A stretch of 62,970 bases of DNA, from assembly GCA_021779735.1 (NCBI GenBank), contig JAJYAC010000005.1, positions 1 to 62,970 on the forward strand, written 5' to 3'. Source of the stretch: Actinomycetes bacterium. Its GTDB lineage: Bacteria > Actinomycetota > Acidimicrobiia > Acidimicrobiales > RAAP-2. Below, in pieces: positions 1 through 8,549 of this stretch. Position numbers and translations under genes: made by a program. The notes beneath the pieces were generated by a model. It did not search any database. It was given only the letters and a program-made list of their open reading frames with translations, and was not told the origin of the DNA. How positions within the stretch are numbered: position 1 is the stretch's first letter; every line of letters begins with the position of its first letter.

Positions 1-48
1 TCCGAAGGCGAAGACCCTCGTCGTTTTGTGGTGGTAAGTCCGGCATAA
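1..48 (+). CDS. khpB: KhpB/Jag RNA-binding protein, 3' end only
   Basis: The first 16 codons in frame 1 read SEGEDPRRFVVVSPA and stop at TAA. This matches the typical C-terminus of KhpB/Jag proteins, which end an R3H RNA-binding domain with a TxSEGEEPxRRVVV-like segment. The stop lies 7 bases before the rsmG start. The neighbour order khpB-rsmG-parA-parB is standard near the actinobacterial origin. Only the tail is visible, so the identification rests on this short motif plus context. Confidence 0.7.
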   Translation, partial: SEGEDPRRFVVVSPA

Positions 49-55
49 TCAAGTA

Positions 56-673
56 GTGACAAGTGAATGGTTGACCCGCGCCCTCGAGGAATCGAGGGCG
101 CGGGGCTTTTTAGGACCTGGTGGTATTGCTCCGCACATCGTGCACGCCCACGGATTCGTTGAAACATGGCGCCGACACTCCCCCGTCTCACCGAGTGCCT
201 TTCTCGACCTAGGCAGCGGTGGAGGTCTTCCCGGTCTCGTACTTCTCGAGGAGTTCTCGTGCCGAGGAGTACTTCTGGATTCCATGGCGAAGCGCGTGGC
301 GTTCCTGCGCGAGGTTCTGACGTGGACTGGTGCGCCGTCGGGCGGAGAGGTCGTCGAGGGTCGCGCCGAGGACCTCGCTCGCAGCTCGGTACTGGAGGAA
401 TCCATGGATCTCGTGACCGCCCGCTCTTTCGGACCACCCGCCGCCACGGCAGAGTGCGCGGCGAGATTCCTCGCTGTTGGAGGGATCTTGATTGTCTCTG
501 AACCCCCCGATGCCCCGCCCCGATGGGACAAGGAGGGCTTAATGCTCCTAGGTCTTCAGCGCAGCGAGACAGTTCGTGCTGGCGCCACCTTTCAGATCAT
601 TGAGAAGGTGGAGACAACCCCAGCGCTCTACCCACGTCGCTCGGGGATTCCCACGAAACGTCCCCTCTTCTAA
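56..673 (+). CDS. rsmG: 16S rRNA (guanine527-N7)-methyltransferase RsmG
   Basis: A 205-residue SAM-dependent methyltransferase of the GidB/RsmG family, which methylates G527 of 16S rRNA in the cytoplasm. The SAM-binding glycine motif GSGGGLPG is at residues 53-60, followed by an acidic strand end (LLDSMAKR) that would contact the ribose, and a TARSFGPP segment typical of the family. It starts with GTG just after the khpB stop. Its position between khpB and parA is the conserved one in Actinomycetota. The length is slightly short of the usual 210-240 residues, but no domain is missing. Confidence 0.93.
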   Translation: MTSEWLTRALEESRARGFLGPGGIAPHIVHAHGFVETWRRHSPVSPSAFLDLGSGGGLPGLVLLEEFSCRGVLLDSMAKRVAFLREVLTWTGAPSGGEVVEGRAEDLARSSVLEESMDLVTARSFGPPAATAECAARFLAVGGILIVSEPPDAPPRWDKEGLMLLGLQRSETVRAGATFQIIEKVETTPALYPRRSGIPTKRPLF

Positions 674-689
674 CGTTTCACGTGAAACA
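674..689. promoter_or_regulatory. parS: parS centromere site 1
   Basis: CGTTTCACGTGAAACA matches the 16-bp parS consensus TGTTTCACGTGAAACA at all but the first base, and the 14-bp core palindrome is intact. It begins directly after the rsmG stop codon. ParB, encoded 1.8 kb downstream, would load here. Confidence 0.92.
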
Positions 690-720
690 TCGATGGGCAA
701 CAATCCTCCGATCTTCCCGG

Positions 721-736
721 TGTTTCACGTGAAACA
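721..736. promoter_or_regulatory. parS: parS centromere site 2
   Basis: A perfect TGTTTCACGTGAAACA palindrome, 47 bp after site 1. Together with the other three sites it makes a cluster between rsmG and parA. Confidence 0.95.
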
Positions 737-1453
737 TCCGCAGTTGCGATGAACTGCCCATCAGCGAAGACTCGCTCGCAGGAAAAGTCGTGATTCTGAC
801 CCAGCGCTCGTTTGGTGTGGCAGTCACGCGGGAGAACCAGAGGCGTGGGGACACCGACCTGCATGACGTCCTCGCCAGAGTAGCGATGGCGTCTACGTCC
901 GAGCTATGAAGGTGATATCAGAGGTGGCGGCCCTTGGATGAACCGATCTACTGCCACGATCTTCCTGCGCGGGAGCTCCTGGCCGCGCAGATCACTGGCT
1001 GACGGCTCACGGCGTGGCGGTAGCACTGCGGAGCGAGCATGGGACTAGCGCCCAAGGCAGCGTCAGCGGCGCGACGCCTTCGTCGGGGCCGTGATAGTTT
1101 CCCTTTGTCATGCAAGCTGTGAGTTGACGTCCCAAGCGGGCCACGCATGATCGGCTGCCCGCGGTTCCACTTCCTTAGGTAACGCGCTGAGAGAGCCCTA
1201 GCGTGACAATTGGTGATGATGGGGGCCTTGATAAGACCCGAGACGGAGCCAAAGTCTCGCCTGGCCCTGCGGAGGGAGAAGTACCTCCCGGTCTTGGGCC
1301 CACCAGTGGGTCTTCCCCCGTGCCTCGTCTCGTGCGAGGTTGGGAACCGCCACCGATGACCAGCGAGCACTTGATCTCACTCGTCGTGTCACTCTCAGCC
1401 CTCAGGTCGTCGCCGGACACGTGGCTGGTCTCAACGCCCGACGGTGAGGCGAA
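737..1453. other. Non-coding stretch of the rsmG-parA interval
   Basis: No open frame here has convincing protein-like composition. Frames that cross the parS sites only translate the palindrome. No tRNA or known RNA fold was recognised. The stretch appears to be spacer DNA of the partition centromere; it may also contain the parA promoter region further right, but no clear -35/-10 pair was found. Confidence 0.5.
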
Positions 1454-1469
1454 TGTTTCACGTGAAACC
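1454..1469. promoter_or_regulatory. parS: parS centromere site 3
   Basis: TGTTTCACGTGAAACC differs from the 16-bp consensus only in its last base. It lies 230 bp upstream of parA. Confidence 0.92.
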
Positions 1470-1584
1470 CTCTGCTGGCGAAGGACGACTTGAACACCAC
1501 CGGTTCGCCTCGCCAGAGAGATCCCTTGTAATTACAACCTTTTGGTAAGAGTTTGCGTGCGGGTGAGGTGTGAATCCTCATGAG

Positions 1585-1600
1585 TGTTTCACGTGAAACA
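1585..1600. promoter_or_regulatory. parS: parS centromere site 4
   Basis: A perfect TGTTTCACGTGAAACA palindrome 85 bp upstream of the parA start. Being so near the parA promoter region, ParB bound here could also influence parAB transcription; that is inference. Confidence 0.95.
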
Positions 1601-1684
1601 TTGGTACTTGACGCTCTTGCCAAAAGCGTGTTGAATGGCAGGGAACTTGACGGCGTGTCGGGACGGTAGTTCGGAAAGAGGCTC

Positions 1685-2458
1685 ATGGTAGGCGACAGCA
1701 CGATGAGAGTCTTTGCCGTGGCAAATCAGAAGGGCGGGGTCGGCAAGACCACGACCACCACGTCGCTCGGGGCGGCTCTCGCGAAGGCGGGTAACCGGGT
1801 GCTCGTTGTCGATCTAGACCCCCAAGGCAACGCCACGACCGGATTGGGAGTCGATGGCCGCCAGTTTGAACGCTCCGTGTACGACGTCTTGCTCAACGAC
1901 ATCCCCATGGTTGATGTTGTGGAGCCCACCGCGTTCAAGAATCTCTTCGTGGCGCCCGCGACCTTGGACTTAGCGGGGGTCGAACAGGAGTTGACGTCAG
2001 TCATTTCTCGTGAGTTACGCCTCAAGCGAGCCCTCGAGTCGGTGGAGGGGGACTTCGACTACGTCTTCATTGACTGTCCCCCGTCCTTGGGACTGATCAC
2101 CATCAACGCCTTCGCTGCAGCCACGGAGATCTTGGTACCCGTCCAGACAGAGTTCTACGCTCTTGAGGGCCTCACTCAGCTTGAGCGAATCATCGGACTG
2201 GTGCAGCGCAATCTCAATCCCACGCTGCGCATCTCTAAGGTCGTCTTGACGATGTACGACGCACGCAATATCTTGTCCACCGACGTGGCGGCTGAGGTCA
2301 AGCGCCACTTTCCCGATGAACTATGCAAGACCATCATTCCCCGGACGGTGCGCCTCGCGGAGGCGCCGTCGTTCGGTCAGCCCATCACCGAGTTCGATCC
2401 GAACTCGAAGGGGGCCAAGGCATACCGCGCACTCGCAGAGGAGATCATGAATGGCTAG
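1685..2458 (+). CDS. parA: Chromosome-partitioning ATPase ParA (Soj)
   Basis: A 257-residue Walker-type ATPase that moves ParB-parS complexes along the nucleoid during segregation. The deviant Walker A motif KGGVGKTT is at residues 16-23, with the signature lysine K16. The Walker A' region VVDLDPQGNAT is at about 41-51, and Walker B is FIDCPPSLG. The start chosen is ATG 1685 because GAAAGAGG lies at good spacing upstream; an internal ATG at 1703 lacks a ribosome-binding site. The stop overlaps the parB start by 8 bases, so the two are translationally coupled. Confidence 0.97.
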   Translation: MVGDSTMRVFAVANQKGGVGKTTTTTSLGAALAKAGNRVLVVDLDPQGNATTGLGVDGRQFERSVYDVLLNDIPMVDVVEPTAFKNLFVAPATLDLAGVEQELTSVISRELRLKRALESVEGDFDYVFIDCPPSLGLITINAFAAATEILVPVQTEFYALEGLTQLERIIGLVQRNLNPTLRISKVVLTMYDARNILSTDVAAEVKRHFPDELCKTIIPRTVRLAEAPSFGQPITEFDPNSKGAKAYRALAEEIMNG

Positions 2459-3371
2459 GAGACCAGGTTTGGGAAAGGGCCTTGGCGCCCTGATCCCCGA
2501 GGGCGAAGCCAAGCCCGAGACTGAAGAAGTTCAAGAGACGCAGGGACCGCTACGAACAATCCTGGTGACGTCGATTCGCCCTAACCCTTTTCAGCCTCGC
2601 AAGTCCTTCAATGACGAAAGCCTCCAGACACTCGCGTCCTCGGTGCGCGAGCTCGGAGTCCTTCAGCCGCTTATTGTACGGCCCGTTGAGGGGGAGGAGG
2701 GCCTCTACGAGCTGATTGCGGGGGAGAGGCGTTGGCGGGCGGCGAGCCTAGCCGGTCTCGAGTCCGTGCCCGTACTCGTTCAAGATGATGTGAATGACAG
2801 ATTGTCACTGGAACAAGCAGTTGTTGAAAACCTCCACCGTGTCGATCTGCACCCTCTGGAGGAGGCTGCGGCCTACCAGCAACTCATTGACGAGTTCGAT
2901 CTCACTCACGAACAGGTCGCCCAGCGCGTCGGCAAGAGTCGCGCAAATATTACGAATACGTTACGACTCCTCCAACTTGGCGAAGTCGCCCAGTCCGCAC
3001 TGGCGAACTCGGACATCACGGCGGGCCACGCACGGTCGCTACTGGCCATCGCTGACCCGGACGCGCAGGCGACAATGGTGGCTCGCATCATCAAGAACGA
3101 GTTGTCGGTGCGCGCCACCGAGGAGGCTGTGAAGGCGTTCAATGAACCGCGGCCGGTCATCGTGGCCGACGACGCGCCGGCCGTGAGCGGCGCACCGCGC
3201 CTGCGTCCCGTTCCCGACGCGAGCGTGGCCGAGCTCGAGCACCTCCTCGAGGACTACCTCAACACGCGCGTGCGCGTGGACCTCAAGGGGCGAAACGGAC
3301 GCATCATCATCGATTTCGCGGACCTCGATGACCTAGAGCGGATCTACATCATGATCACGCAGAGCAAGTAA
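2451..3371 (+). CDS. parB: Chromosome-partitioning protein ParB (Spo0J)
   Basis: A 306-residue ParB that binds parS and spreads as a CTP-dependent clamp. The CTP-binding box GERRWRAA is at residues 91-98, followed by the ENLHR segment at 126-130. The central helix-turn-helix is near residues 151-172 (LTHEQVAQRVGKSRANI). The C-terminal dimerisation segment ends the protein. The start ATG lies inside the 3' end of parA. Four cognate parS sites lie within 1.8 kb upstream. Confidence 0.97.
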   Translation: MARRPGLGKGLGALIPEGEAKPETEEVQETQGPLRTILVTSIRPNPFQPRKSFNDESLQTLASSVRELGVLQPLIVRPVEGEEGLYELIAGERRWRAASLAGLESVPVLVQDDVNDRLSLEQAVVENLHRVDLHPLEEAAAYQQLIDEFDLTHEQVAQRVGKSRANITNTLRLLQLGEVAQSALANSDITAGHARSLLAIADPDAQATMVARIIKNELSVRATEEAVKAFNEPRPVIVADDAPAVSGAPRLRPVPDASVAELEHLLEDYLNTRVRVDLKGRNGRIIIDFADLDDLERIYIMITQSK

Positions 3372-3499
3372 CTCTCAACCCTCAACCTAAGGTTCTCGTT
3401 GAAGTTTTCCCCAAGTTGTGGATGAAGTTGTGGGTTAACCTCGATTTGGCGCGAAATTCCTCTAAATACAAGGGTTTTCCGAGGCCGAGACGCTGAGGA
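3372..3499. other. Intergenic region with DnaA-box-like sequence
   Basis: This is the 128-bp gap between convergent parB and the cwlM-like gene. It contains TGTGGATGA near 3417, one mismatch from the reverse DnaA box TGTGGATAA, followed by TGTGGGTTA. No strong hairpin-plus-T-tract terminator was found. With only two imperfect boxes this is not evidence of an origin. Confidence 0.35.
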
Positions 3500-4390
3500 T
3501 TACTCCCGATGGTGCGCGACGAGGGCGATATCGCGCGCGAGCGCGCCGAGGGCAGCCTCGGTGGCCTCACCGTGTTCGATGTGCAGGGTAGTCATGGCGG
3601 TCTCGCGCAGGATCGGTAGGGCCATGCCCGTCACCTCCACGCGTGGAAGATCCGCGCCGTGTGAGACGCGACTGGCGAGGGCGCTCGCGAGGCGCTCGCC
3701 GCGGCGCGAGTGTGACCGGTAACTGGCCCAGTAGTGGACGTGAATGACGTCCAGGTCTGGCTTCATCTCAAAGGAGAGCACCAGTGAGGCCGCCGCGGCG
3801 TTGGCGCGCGTGGCGACCTCCTGACATGAGAGGTCGCCGAGGTTGCGCGTCTCGCCCAGGGTCGCGCTCTCTCGTGCGACCCGGTTGACGAGGGGACCAC
3901 CACCGCAGATCACGACCGGCCCCATGACGCGTGCGGTGGCCATCGCCAAGTCGAGCGCGTCGGTTACCAGGTGGCCATCGGCGTCGCGGCGAATCATGCG
4001 ACGCAACTCGGCGAGCGTGGCGCGCGTCAGGGTGCCACTTTCGTCTAGGCCCCGATGGCACTGGAAATCAACGAGGGCGGCCGCGGTCGCGGTGCCGAAG
4101 ATGCCGTCGATGCGCCCGGGATTGAATCCCAACTGGGCGAGGTGCACCTGTAGGTCGGCGACGTCGTCGCCGCGTAGCAGGGGCTGGGCGACGTACAGCA
4201 GGCGATCACCGAGGGACCATCCGGCCTCTTCGAGGCGCTCGAACGTCACGCCATCAACCTCACCGGTCAGGGGAAGGCCACGTGAGTGCTGGAAGGCTTC
4301 AACGAGGGAACGCGTGGCGTCGCCAAAGGTTTCTCCCTGGTCAGCGCATCGATACCCCAGCACGTCGAGTCGTGCGTGCAGGTCGCGCAC
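3500..4390 (-). CDS. CwlM-like protein, two peptidoglycan-binding repeats and degenerate amidase_3 domain
   Basis: The frame from GTG 4390 gives 296 residues: two PG-binding-1 repeats (about 1-60 and 66-125; the second has LLRGDDVADLQVHLAQLGF) and an amidase_3-like domain (about 150-260). The zinc motif DPGHGG is replaced by ICGGGP, and SIHAN is replaced by SFEMK, so hydrolysis is unlikely. In mycobacteria, CwlM sits beside parAB and trx and regulates the MurA step of peptidoglycan synthesis rather than cutting the wall. Reading upstream in frame adds LNEFPLRRGDVGPR, which completes the first repeat motif. The true start may therefore be CTG 4432, 6-7 bases after AGGA. No signal peptide is seen, consistent with a cytoplasmic regulator. 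Confidence 0.8.
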   Translation of the reverse strand: MRDLHARLDVLGYRCADQGETFGDATRSLVEAFQHSRGLPLTGEVDGVTFERLEEAGWSLGDRLLYVAQPLLRGDDVADLQVHLAQLGFNPGRIDGIFGTATAAALVDFQCHRGLDESGTLTRATLAELRRMIRRDADGHLVTDALDLAMATARVMGPVVICGGGPLVNRVARESATLGETRNLGDLSCQEVATRANAAAASLVLSFEMKPDLDVIHVHYWASYRSHSRRGERLASALASRVSHGADLPRVEVTGMALPILRETAMTTLHIEHGEATEAALGALARDIALVAHHRE

Positions 4391-4440
4391 GCGCGGGCCA
4401 ACGTCGCCCCGTCGCAGTGGGAACTCGTTCAGGGCGATTC

Positions 4441-4767
4441 CTAGAGGCTGCGGGTGATCTCTTGGAGCATGGCGCCCTTGGGCTTGGCGCCGACAAGCCG
4501 AGCGATGACTTGACCGTCTTTGAACAGCAACAGCGTGGGAATGCTCATCACCGAGTAGCGCGTGGCGGTGGCGACGTTCACGTCCACGTCGAGCTTGCCG
4601 ATGGTGAACTTGTCAGACTGCTCCGTCGCGAATTCTTCGAGGATGGGCGCGATCAACTTGCACGGGCCACACCACTCGGCCCAGAAGTCCACGAGGATTG
4701 GCTTGTCAGCGCTGCCAATGACCTCGTCGAAAGTCGCGTCGGTCAGGATCGTGATCGGACTGGTCAT
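4441..4767 (-). CDS. trxA: Thioredoxin
   Basis: A 108-residue thioredoxin that reduces protein disulfides in the cytoplasm. The active site WCGPC is at residues 32-36, and the cis-proline loop (SIPTLLLF) and C-terminal helix are normal. The start chosen is ATG 4767, six bases after GGGAGG. A longer in-frame start would run into trxB and add an unrelated basic tail. It lies 41 bases downstream of trxB on the same strand, so the two likely form one transcript. The cwlM-like gene follows after a very short gap. Confidence 0.97.
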   Translation of the reverse strand: MTSPITILTDATFDEVIGSADKPILVDFWAEWCGPCKLIAPILEEFATEQSDKFTIGKLDVDVNVATATRYSVMSIPTLLLFKDGQVIARLVGAKPKGAMLQEITRSL

Positions 4768-4808
4768 CTTCGCCTCCCGTGAACGACGAGATTCGTCGTT
4801 CGACCACA

Positions 4809-5771
4809 CTAGCGAGCGCTCAGCGCGTCTCGTGCCTCGAGCCAGCGTTCCGCGTCGATGGCCGCGGTGCAACCCGAGCCAGCCGCGGTGATGGCCTGAC
4901 GGTAGACGTGGTCCTGGACGTCGCCCGCGGCGAAGAGGCCCTCGATGTTGGTGTACGAGCCGGGACCCGTGCGCACGTAGCCGTTCTCGTCGAGGTCGAC
5001 CGCGCCCGTGACGAGGCGGGTGTTGGGCACGTGTCCGATGGCAATGAAGACACCCGTGACCTCTAGGGTGCGCTCCTCGCCCGAGAGGGTGTCGGCGACG
5101 CGCAGTCCCGACACCTTGTCATCACCCAGGACCTCGAGGACCCTGGTGTTCCAGGCGAATCGGATCTTCTCATTGTCGTGGGCGCGCTGCTGCATGATCT
5201 TGGAGGCGCGCAACGAGTCGCGCCGGTGCATGATGGTCACGCTGTTGGCGAATCGCGTGAGGAACGTCGCCTCTTCAATGGCCGAGTCGCCACCACCGAT
5301 GACCGCGATGTCGTGGCCACGAAAGAAGAATCCGTCGCACGTGGCGCAGGTCGAGAGGCCGTGGCTGAGGAGTCGATCCTCGCCGGGGACATTGAGCATC
5401 AAAGACTGGGCGCCGGTGGCGAGGATGACGGCGTCGGCGCTGATCGTGGGCTCAGCCTCGTCGGAGATCCAGGCGCGAAAGGGCCGCTCACCCACGTCGA
5501 GCCGACTCACCTTGGCCACGCGCAGGTCCGCGCCGAATCGCTCGGCCTGGGCGCGCATGTTGGCCATTAGCTCCGGGCCCGTGAGGCCGTCGACGAATCC
5601 GGGGAAGTTCTCGATTTCGGTCGTGAGCATTAGCTGGCCACCCGGCTGGTCGGTCGTCGACGACGGTTCGCCCTCGATCACGATGGGCGAGAGTTGGGCC
5701 CGGGCGCTGTAGATGGCGGCTGTGAGGCCGGCCGGACCCGAGCCGACGATCAAAACGCGAGTGTGCTCCAC
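4809..5771 (-). CDS. trxB: Thioredoxin-disulfide reductase
   Basis: A 320-residue NADPH-dependent flavoenzyme that reduces TrxA. The FAD-binding GSGPAGL is at residues 11-17, the redox-active CATC at 142-145, the NADPH-binding GGGDSA at 159-164, and a C-terminal FAD-contacting AAGDVQD follows. The GTG start at 5771 has GAGGAAG just upstream and overlaps the stop of the preceding membrane-protein gene by one base, so it is coupled to it. A longer in-frame start would add 30 residues not seen in the family. Confidence 0.96.
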   Translation of the reverse strand: MEHTRVLIVGSGPAGLTAAIYSARAQLSPIVIEGEPSSTTDQPGGQLMLTTEIENFPGFVDGLTGPELMANMRAQAERFGADLRVAKVSRLDVGERPFRAWISDEAEPTISADAVILATGAQSLMLNVPGEDRLLSHGLSTCATCDGFFFRGHDIAVIGGGDSAIEEATFLTRFANSVTIMHRRDSLRASKIMQQRAHDNEKIRFAWNTRVLEVLGDDKVSGLRVADTLSGEERTLEVTGVFIAIGHVPNTRLVTGAVDLDENGYVRTGPGSYTNIEGLFAAGDVQDHVYRQAITAAGSGCTAAIDAERWLEARDALSAR

Positions 5772-6088
5772 TACTTCCTCAATTTCACGGGGTGGCGACG
5801 TCGCCAGATGACGAGCCCGACGACCAGCGAAATCGCGCCGACCAGCAGGTACGTGATCCATTGGTGCGAGGCGAAGGCGTAGACGTCGAGAAAGCGCACG
5901 GCGCCGATGACGAGCATCGCGACGAGAACGATGAACATCAGGACGAGAATTGCCGAGAACGCGAGCACGCGACCCGCGAGCATGATCGGTCGCAAGACCT
6001 TGTCGTGCACGACGTCGAGAACGTGGTCGAGCCCGGTCAACGCCTTGTCGACCAGGTCATCCTCGCGTCGTTCTGACGAAGCGTCCAC
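5771..6088 (-). CDS. Small membrane protein with two transmembrane helices
   Basis: A 105-residue protein with an acidic N-terminus (about 1-25), two hydrophobic helices (about 38-65 and 75-95) and a basic tail ending [10 protein letters not shown], which suggests a cytoplasmic C-terminus. I do not recognise a named family with certainty; it resembles the small holin-like/phage_holin_3-like actinobacterial membrane proteins. GTG starts one base after the degV stop, and its own stop overlaps the trxB start, so it is embedded in the degV-trxB operon. Function unknown. Confidence 0.7.
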   Translation of the reverse strand: MDASSERREDDLVDKALTGLDHVLDVVHDKVLRPIMLAGRVLAFSAILVLMFIVLVAMLVIGAVRFLDVYAFASHQWITYLLVGAISLVVGLVIWRRRHPVKLRK

Positions 6089-6089
6089 G

Positions 6090-6947
6090 TTATGAATGTA
6101 GCGGCGCGGACGCGGCCGTAATCCAACACATGGCGACGATGCGTGGGCCCCCGTGAGTGCCTACGACTGGCCCCATCTCGGTGACGATCACGGGGTGTTG
6201 CACGGGGATCGACTCGGCCAGTGTTACTACGGAGGCGATGTCGGGGGCGTGGCCGTGGACTATCGCCAGGCGCTCGAGGGGAGCGTGCTGGCGCGCGACC
6301 TCGACGATCGCCGAGAGGGCGCGGGCTCGCGTGCGCTGGCGTCCGGCCTCGGCCACGACACCGTCTTTGAGTTCGAGGAGAGGCTTAATGGACAGCACTT
6401 GACCGAGCAGAGCGCGCGCGCCGCCGATGCGCCCCCCTTTAACCAGGTGCTCGAGGGTGTCGAGGGCGCCGCACACACCGGCGCGCGTGCGCAGTCCCAG
6501 GGCGCGTGACTCGAGGACGTCGAGGCTCAGTCCACCGCGCGCGGCGTCGGCGAGGTCGAGGACCATGAGCCCGAGGGCCATCGAGACGGCCTGGGAGTCA
6601 ACGACGCGCACCGCGAAGTCCGTCATCTGTGTGGCGGCGAGGCTCGCCGACTGGTGCGTCGCCGACAGGGCGGCCGAGATCGTGACGACGAGCGCGCCGT
6701 CGTAGCCGGCGTCGCGCGCTCGCTCGTACGCGTCATGGAAGGCGCCAGGGGAGGGGGCGGCCGTCTCGGGCAGTACCTTCGACGCCGCGCATTTGGTCCA
6801 GAAGTCCCCGGCGGACAGCTCGACTCGGTCGACGAACTCCTCGTCGCCGAAGCGGATCGTCAGGGAGACGACATCGATGTCGTAGCTACCGACCAGGTCC
6901 TGGGGCAGGTCGCACGCGCTGTCGGTGATGAGTTTGATTCGAGCCAC
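6090..6947 (-). CDS. DegV family fatty-acid-binding protein
   Basis: A 285-residue DegV (FakB-like) protein. The family binds a fatty acid and in Firmicutes hands it to a kinase. The N-terminal ITDSACDLP (7-15) and the VRVVDSQAVSMALG segment are family landmarks, as is HLVKGGRIGGARALLG. GTG 6947 has GAGGGGGA seven bases upstream. No FakA partner is nearby, so the partner and substrate are open. It is followed at a one-base gap by the small membrane protein. Confidence 0.88.
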   Translation of the reverse strand: MARIKLITDSACDLPQDLVGSYDIDVVSLTIRFGDEEFVDRVELSAGDFWTKCAASKVLPETAAPSPGAFHDAYERARDAGYDGALVVTISAALSATHQSASLAATQMTDFAVRVVDSQAVSMALGLMVLDLADAARGGLSLDVLESRALGLRTRAGVCGALDTLEHLVKGGRIGGARALLGQVLSIKPLLELKDGVVAEAGRQRTRARALSAIVEVARQHAPLERLAIVHGHAPDIASVVTLAESIPVQHPVIVTEMGPVVGTHGGPRIVAMCWITAASAPLHS

Positions 6948-6959
6948 TACGGTCCCCCT

Positions 6960-8549
6960 CTAGTACCGCCTCAGCCTGTCACCTTTTGGCGCGCGCCGCG
7001 CGAGGCGTCGCGCGCCCAGGGCGACGCTGGCTAGGTAGACGACGCCGCCCGCGAGCAGTGATAGCCCAAAGCGCACCAGGAGGCCCGCGCCCTCGGTGGC
7101 CGTGGAGGTGGCGTAGGTCAGAGCGATGGCGAGCACGGCGGCGAGCGACGCCACCAGGCTGCGGCGCACGTGGACTGACCAAATGGCTTGGGAGACGTGC
7201 AGGTCGTAGCGAGACAGAGTGAAGAGCGCGAGTACGGCCGCCGCGCTGTAGGCGAGCGACACGCTCGCGCACAGGCCACCCAGGCTGTGCCGGCCGATCA
7301 CCAGGGCGATGAGGATGGTGGCGGCGTTCTCAAACGCGTAGAGGTAGAAGACCTGTCGGGCGCGTTGGGAGGCTTGAAGCCCCCGCACGCAGATCTGAAA
7401 GATGGTGAAACCGGGCAGTCCGGCGGCCAGCATGGCGAGGACGGTTCCGGCGGCCAAGGTGTGCTCGCCGTGGAGGCGGTGCAGCAAGATGGCCACGAGC
7501 GGCTGGGAGACGATGAGCAAGACGAGCGTCGAGGGGACGATGATCACGAGCGACTGTCGCATTCCAAAGCGGAGTCGACTGCTGAGGCCCTTCGCGTCGC
7601 CCGCGGTGGCGAGCGAGGCCAGTTGCGGCGTCAGCGCACTCAACACGGAGACGACGACGACGGCGTAGGGCATCTGCATGAACGACCACCCGTAGGTGTA
7701 GGCCGAGACGGCCCCGGGGACGCCCGTGCCGAAGGCGAAGGCCAAGACGACGAAGAGTGACACCTGGTTGGCGACGACGACGAGCAACGTCCAGCTGCCC
7801 AAACGAGCGACCGCGCGCAGGGCTGGATCCGCCAGGTCGAGACGCAGAGAGAGCCGTGAGAGGTTCGCACCCATGAGCGACGGCACGAGCAGGAGGAACT
7901 GGACCGCCACGCCGAGCGTCGTGCCCAGTCCGAGCCACAGCAACTCGTGCGACCCGCTGAGAGTCGCGAGCGTGGGCGTGGGGTCGACGAGGTGGAACCA
8001 GACGAGCACCGCGATGCACACGACGTTGTTGGCCACTGGTGTCCACGCCGGTGCGCCAAAGCGGTGGCGCACATTGAGTAGAGCCGTGGCCAGACTGATG
8101 AGGCCGTAGAAGAAGACCTGGGGTGCGAACCAGCGCAGGAGCGACGCGGCGACGTCGCGCTGGTGGGCGAGCGCCACTCCCGAGACGCTGACGTGGTGCA
8201 TCGACGTGAAGGCCGTGATGATCCAGGGCGCGGCGAGCCACGTCAGTGCCGTCGCGAGGGCGAGGATGAGCGACGCGGCACTCACGACGCTCGAGATTGA
8301 CTTCCACGCGCGCCTCTCGCCGTCGAGCGCGAGGCGCTCGACGAAGACCGGGATGAACGTCGCGCTCGCCACCCCACCCAGGACGAGGTCGAAGAGCATG
8401 TTTGGCACGGTGTTGGCCAGGTTGTAGGCGTCAGCTAGAGGGGTGAAGCCCAGAACCCAGGCGAGGACGAGCACGCGCAGCAGGCCCGTGAGACGCGAGG
8501 CCAGGGTGCCGCCAGCCATGGAGAGGACTCGTGAGCCGTGGCTACTCAT
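6960..8549 (-). CDS. murJ: Lipid II flippase MurJ (MviN)
   Basis: A 529-residue polytopic membrane protein of the MOP superfamily with about 14 hydrophobic segments. It moves lipid II across the plasma membrane. The N-terminal block with RLTGLLRVLVLAWVLG and the ANTVPNMLFDLVLGG segment are MurJ signatures. ATG 8549 overlaps the stop of the upstream DUF6049-like gene (ATGA). The pairing with that gene is the same as in mycobacteria (MviN plus its large exported neighbour). No kinase-like C-terminal extension is present, unlike the mycobacterial form. Confidence 0.94.
   Translation of the reverse strand: MSSHGSRVLSMAGGTLASRLTGLLRVLVLAWVLGFTPLADAYNLANTVPNMLFDLVLGGVASATFIPVFVERLALDGERRAWKSISSVVSAASLILALATALTWLAAPWIITAFTSMHHVSVSGVALAHQRDVAASLLRWFAPQVFFYGLISLATALLNVRHRFGAPAWTPVANNVVCIAVLVWFHLVDPTPTLATLSGSHELLWLGLGTTLGVAVQFLLLVPSLMGANLSRLSLRLDLADPALRAVARLGSWTLLVVVANQVSLFVVLAFAFGTGVPGAVSAYTYGWSFMQMPYAVVVVSVLSALTPQLASLATAGDAKGLSSRLRFGMRQSLVIIVPSTLVLLIVSQPLVAILLHRLHGEHTLAAGTVLAMLAAGLPGFTIFQICVRGLQASQRARQVFYLYAFENAATILIALVIGRHSLGGLCASVSLAYSAAAVLALFTLSRYDLHVSQAIWSVHVRRSLVASLAAVLAIALTYATSTATEGAGLLVRFGLSLLAGGVVYLASVALGARRLARRAPKGDRLRRY

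Noticed and set aside
948..1370. Possible 140-residue minus-strand gene in the same gap
   Set aside because: Arg/His/Pro-rich composition typical of non-coding GC-rich DNA; no family features.
1203..1493. Possible 96-residue gene in the rsmG-parA gap
   Set aside because: Its sequence includes the translation of a parS palindrome, has no coherent composition and no convincing ribosome-binding site.
3372..3499. Replication origin
   Set aside because: Only two imperfect DnaA-box-like sequences, no AT-rich unwinding region and no dnaA/dnaN nearby; oriC is expected upstream of khpB, outside the window.
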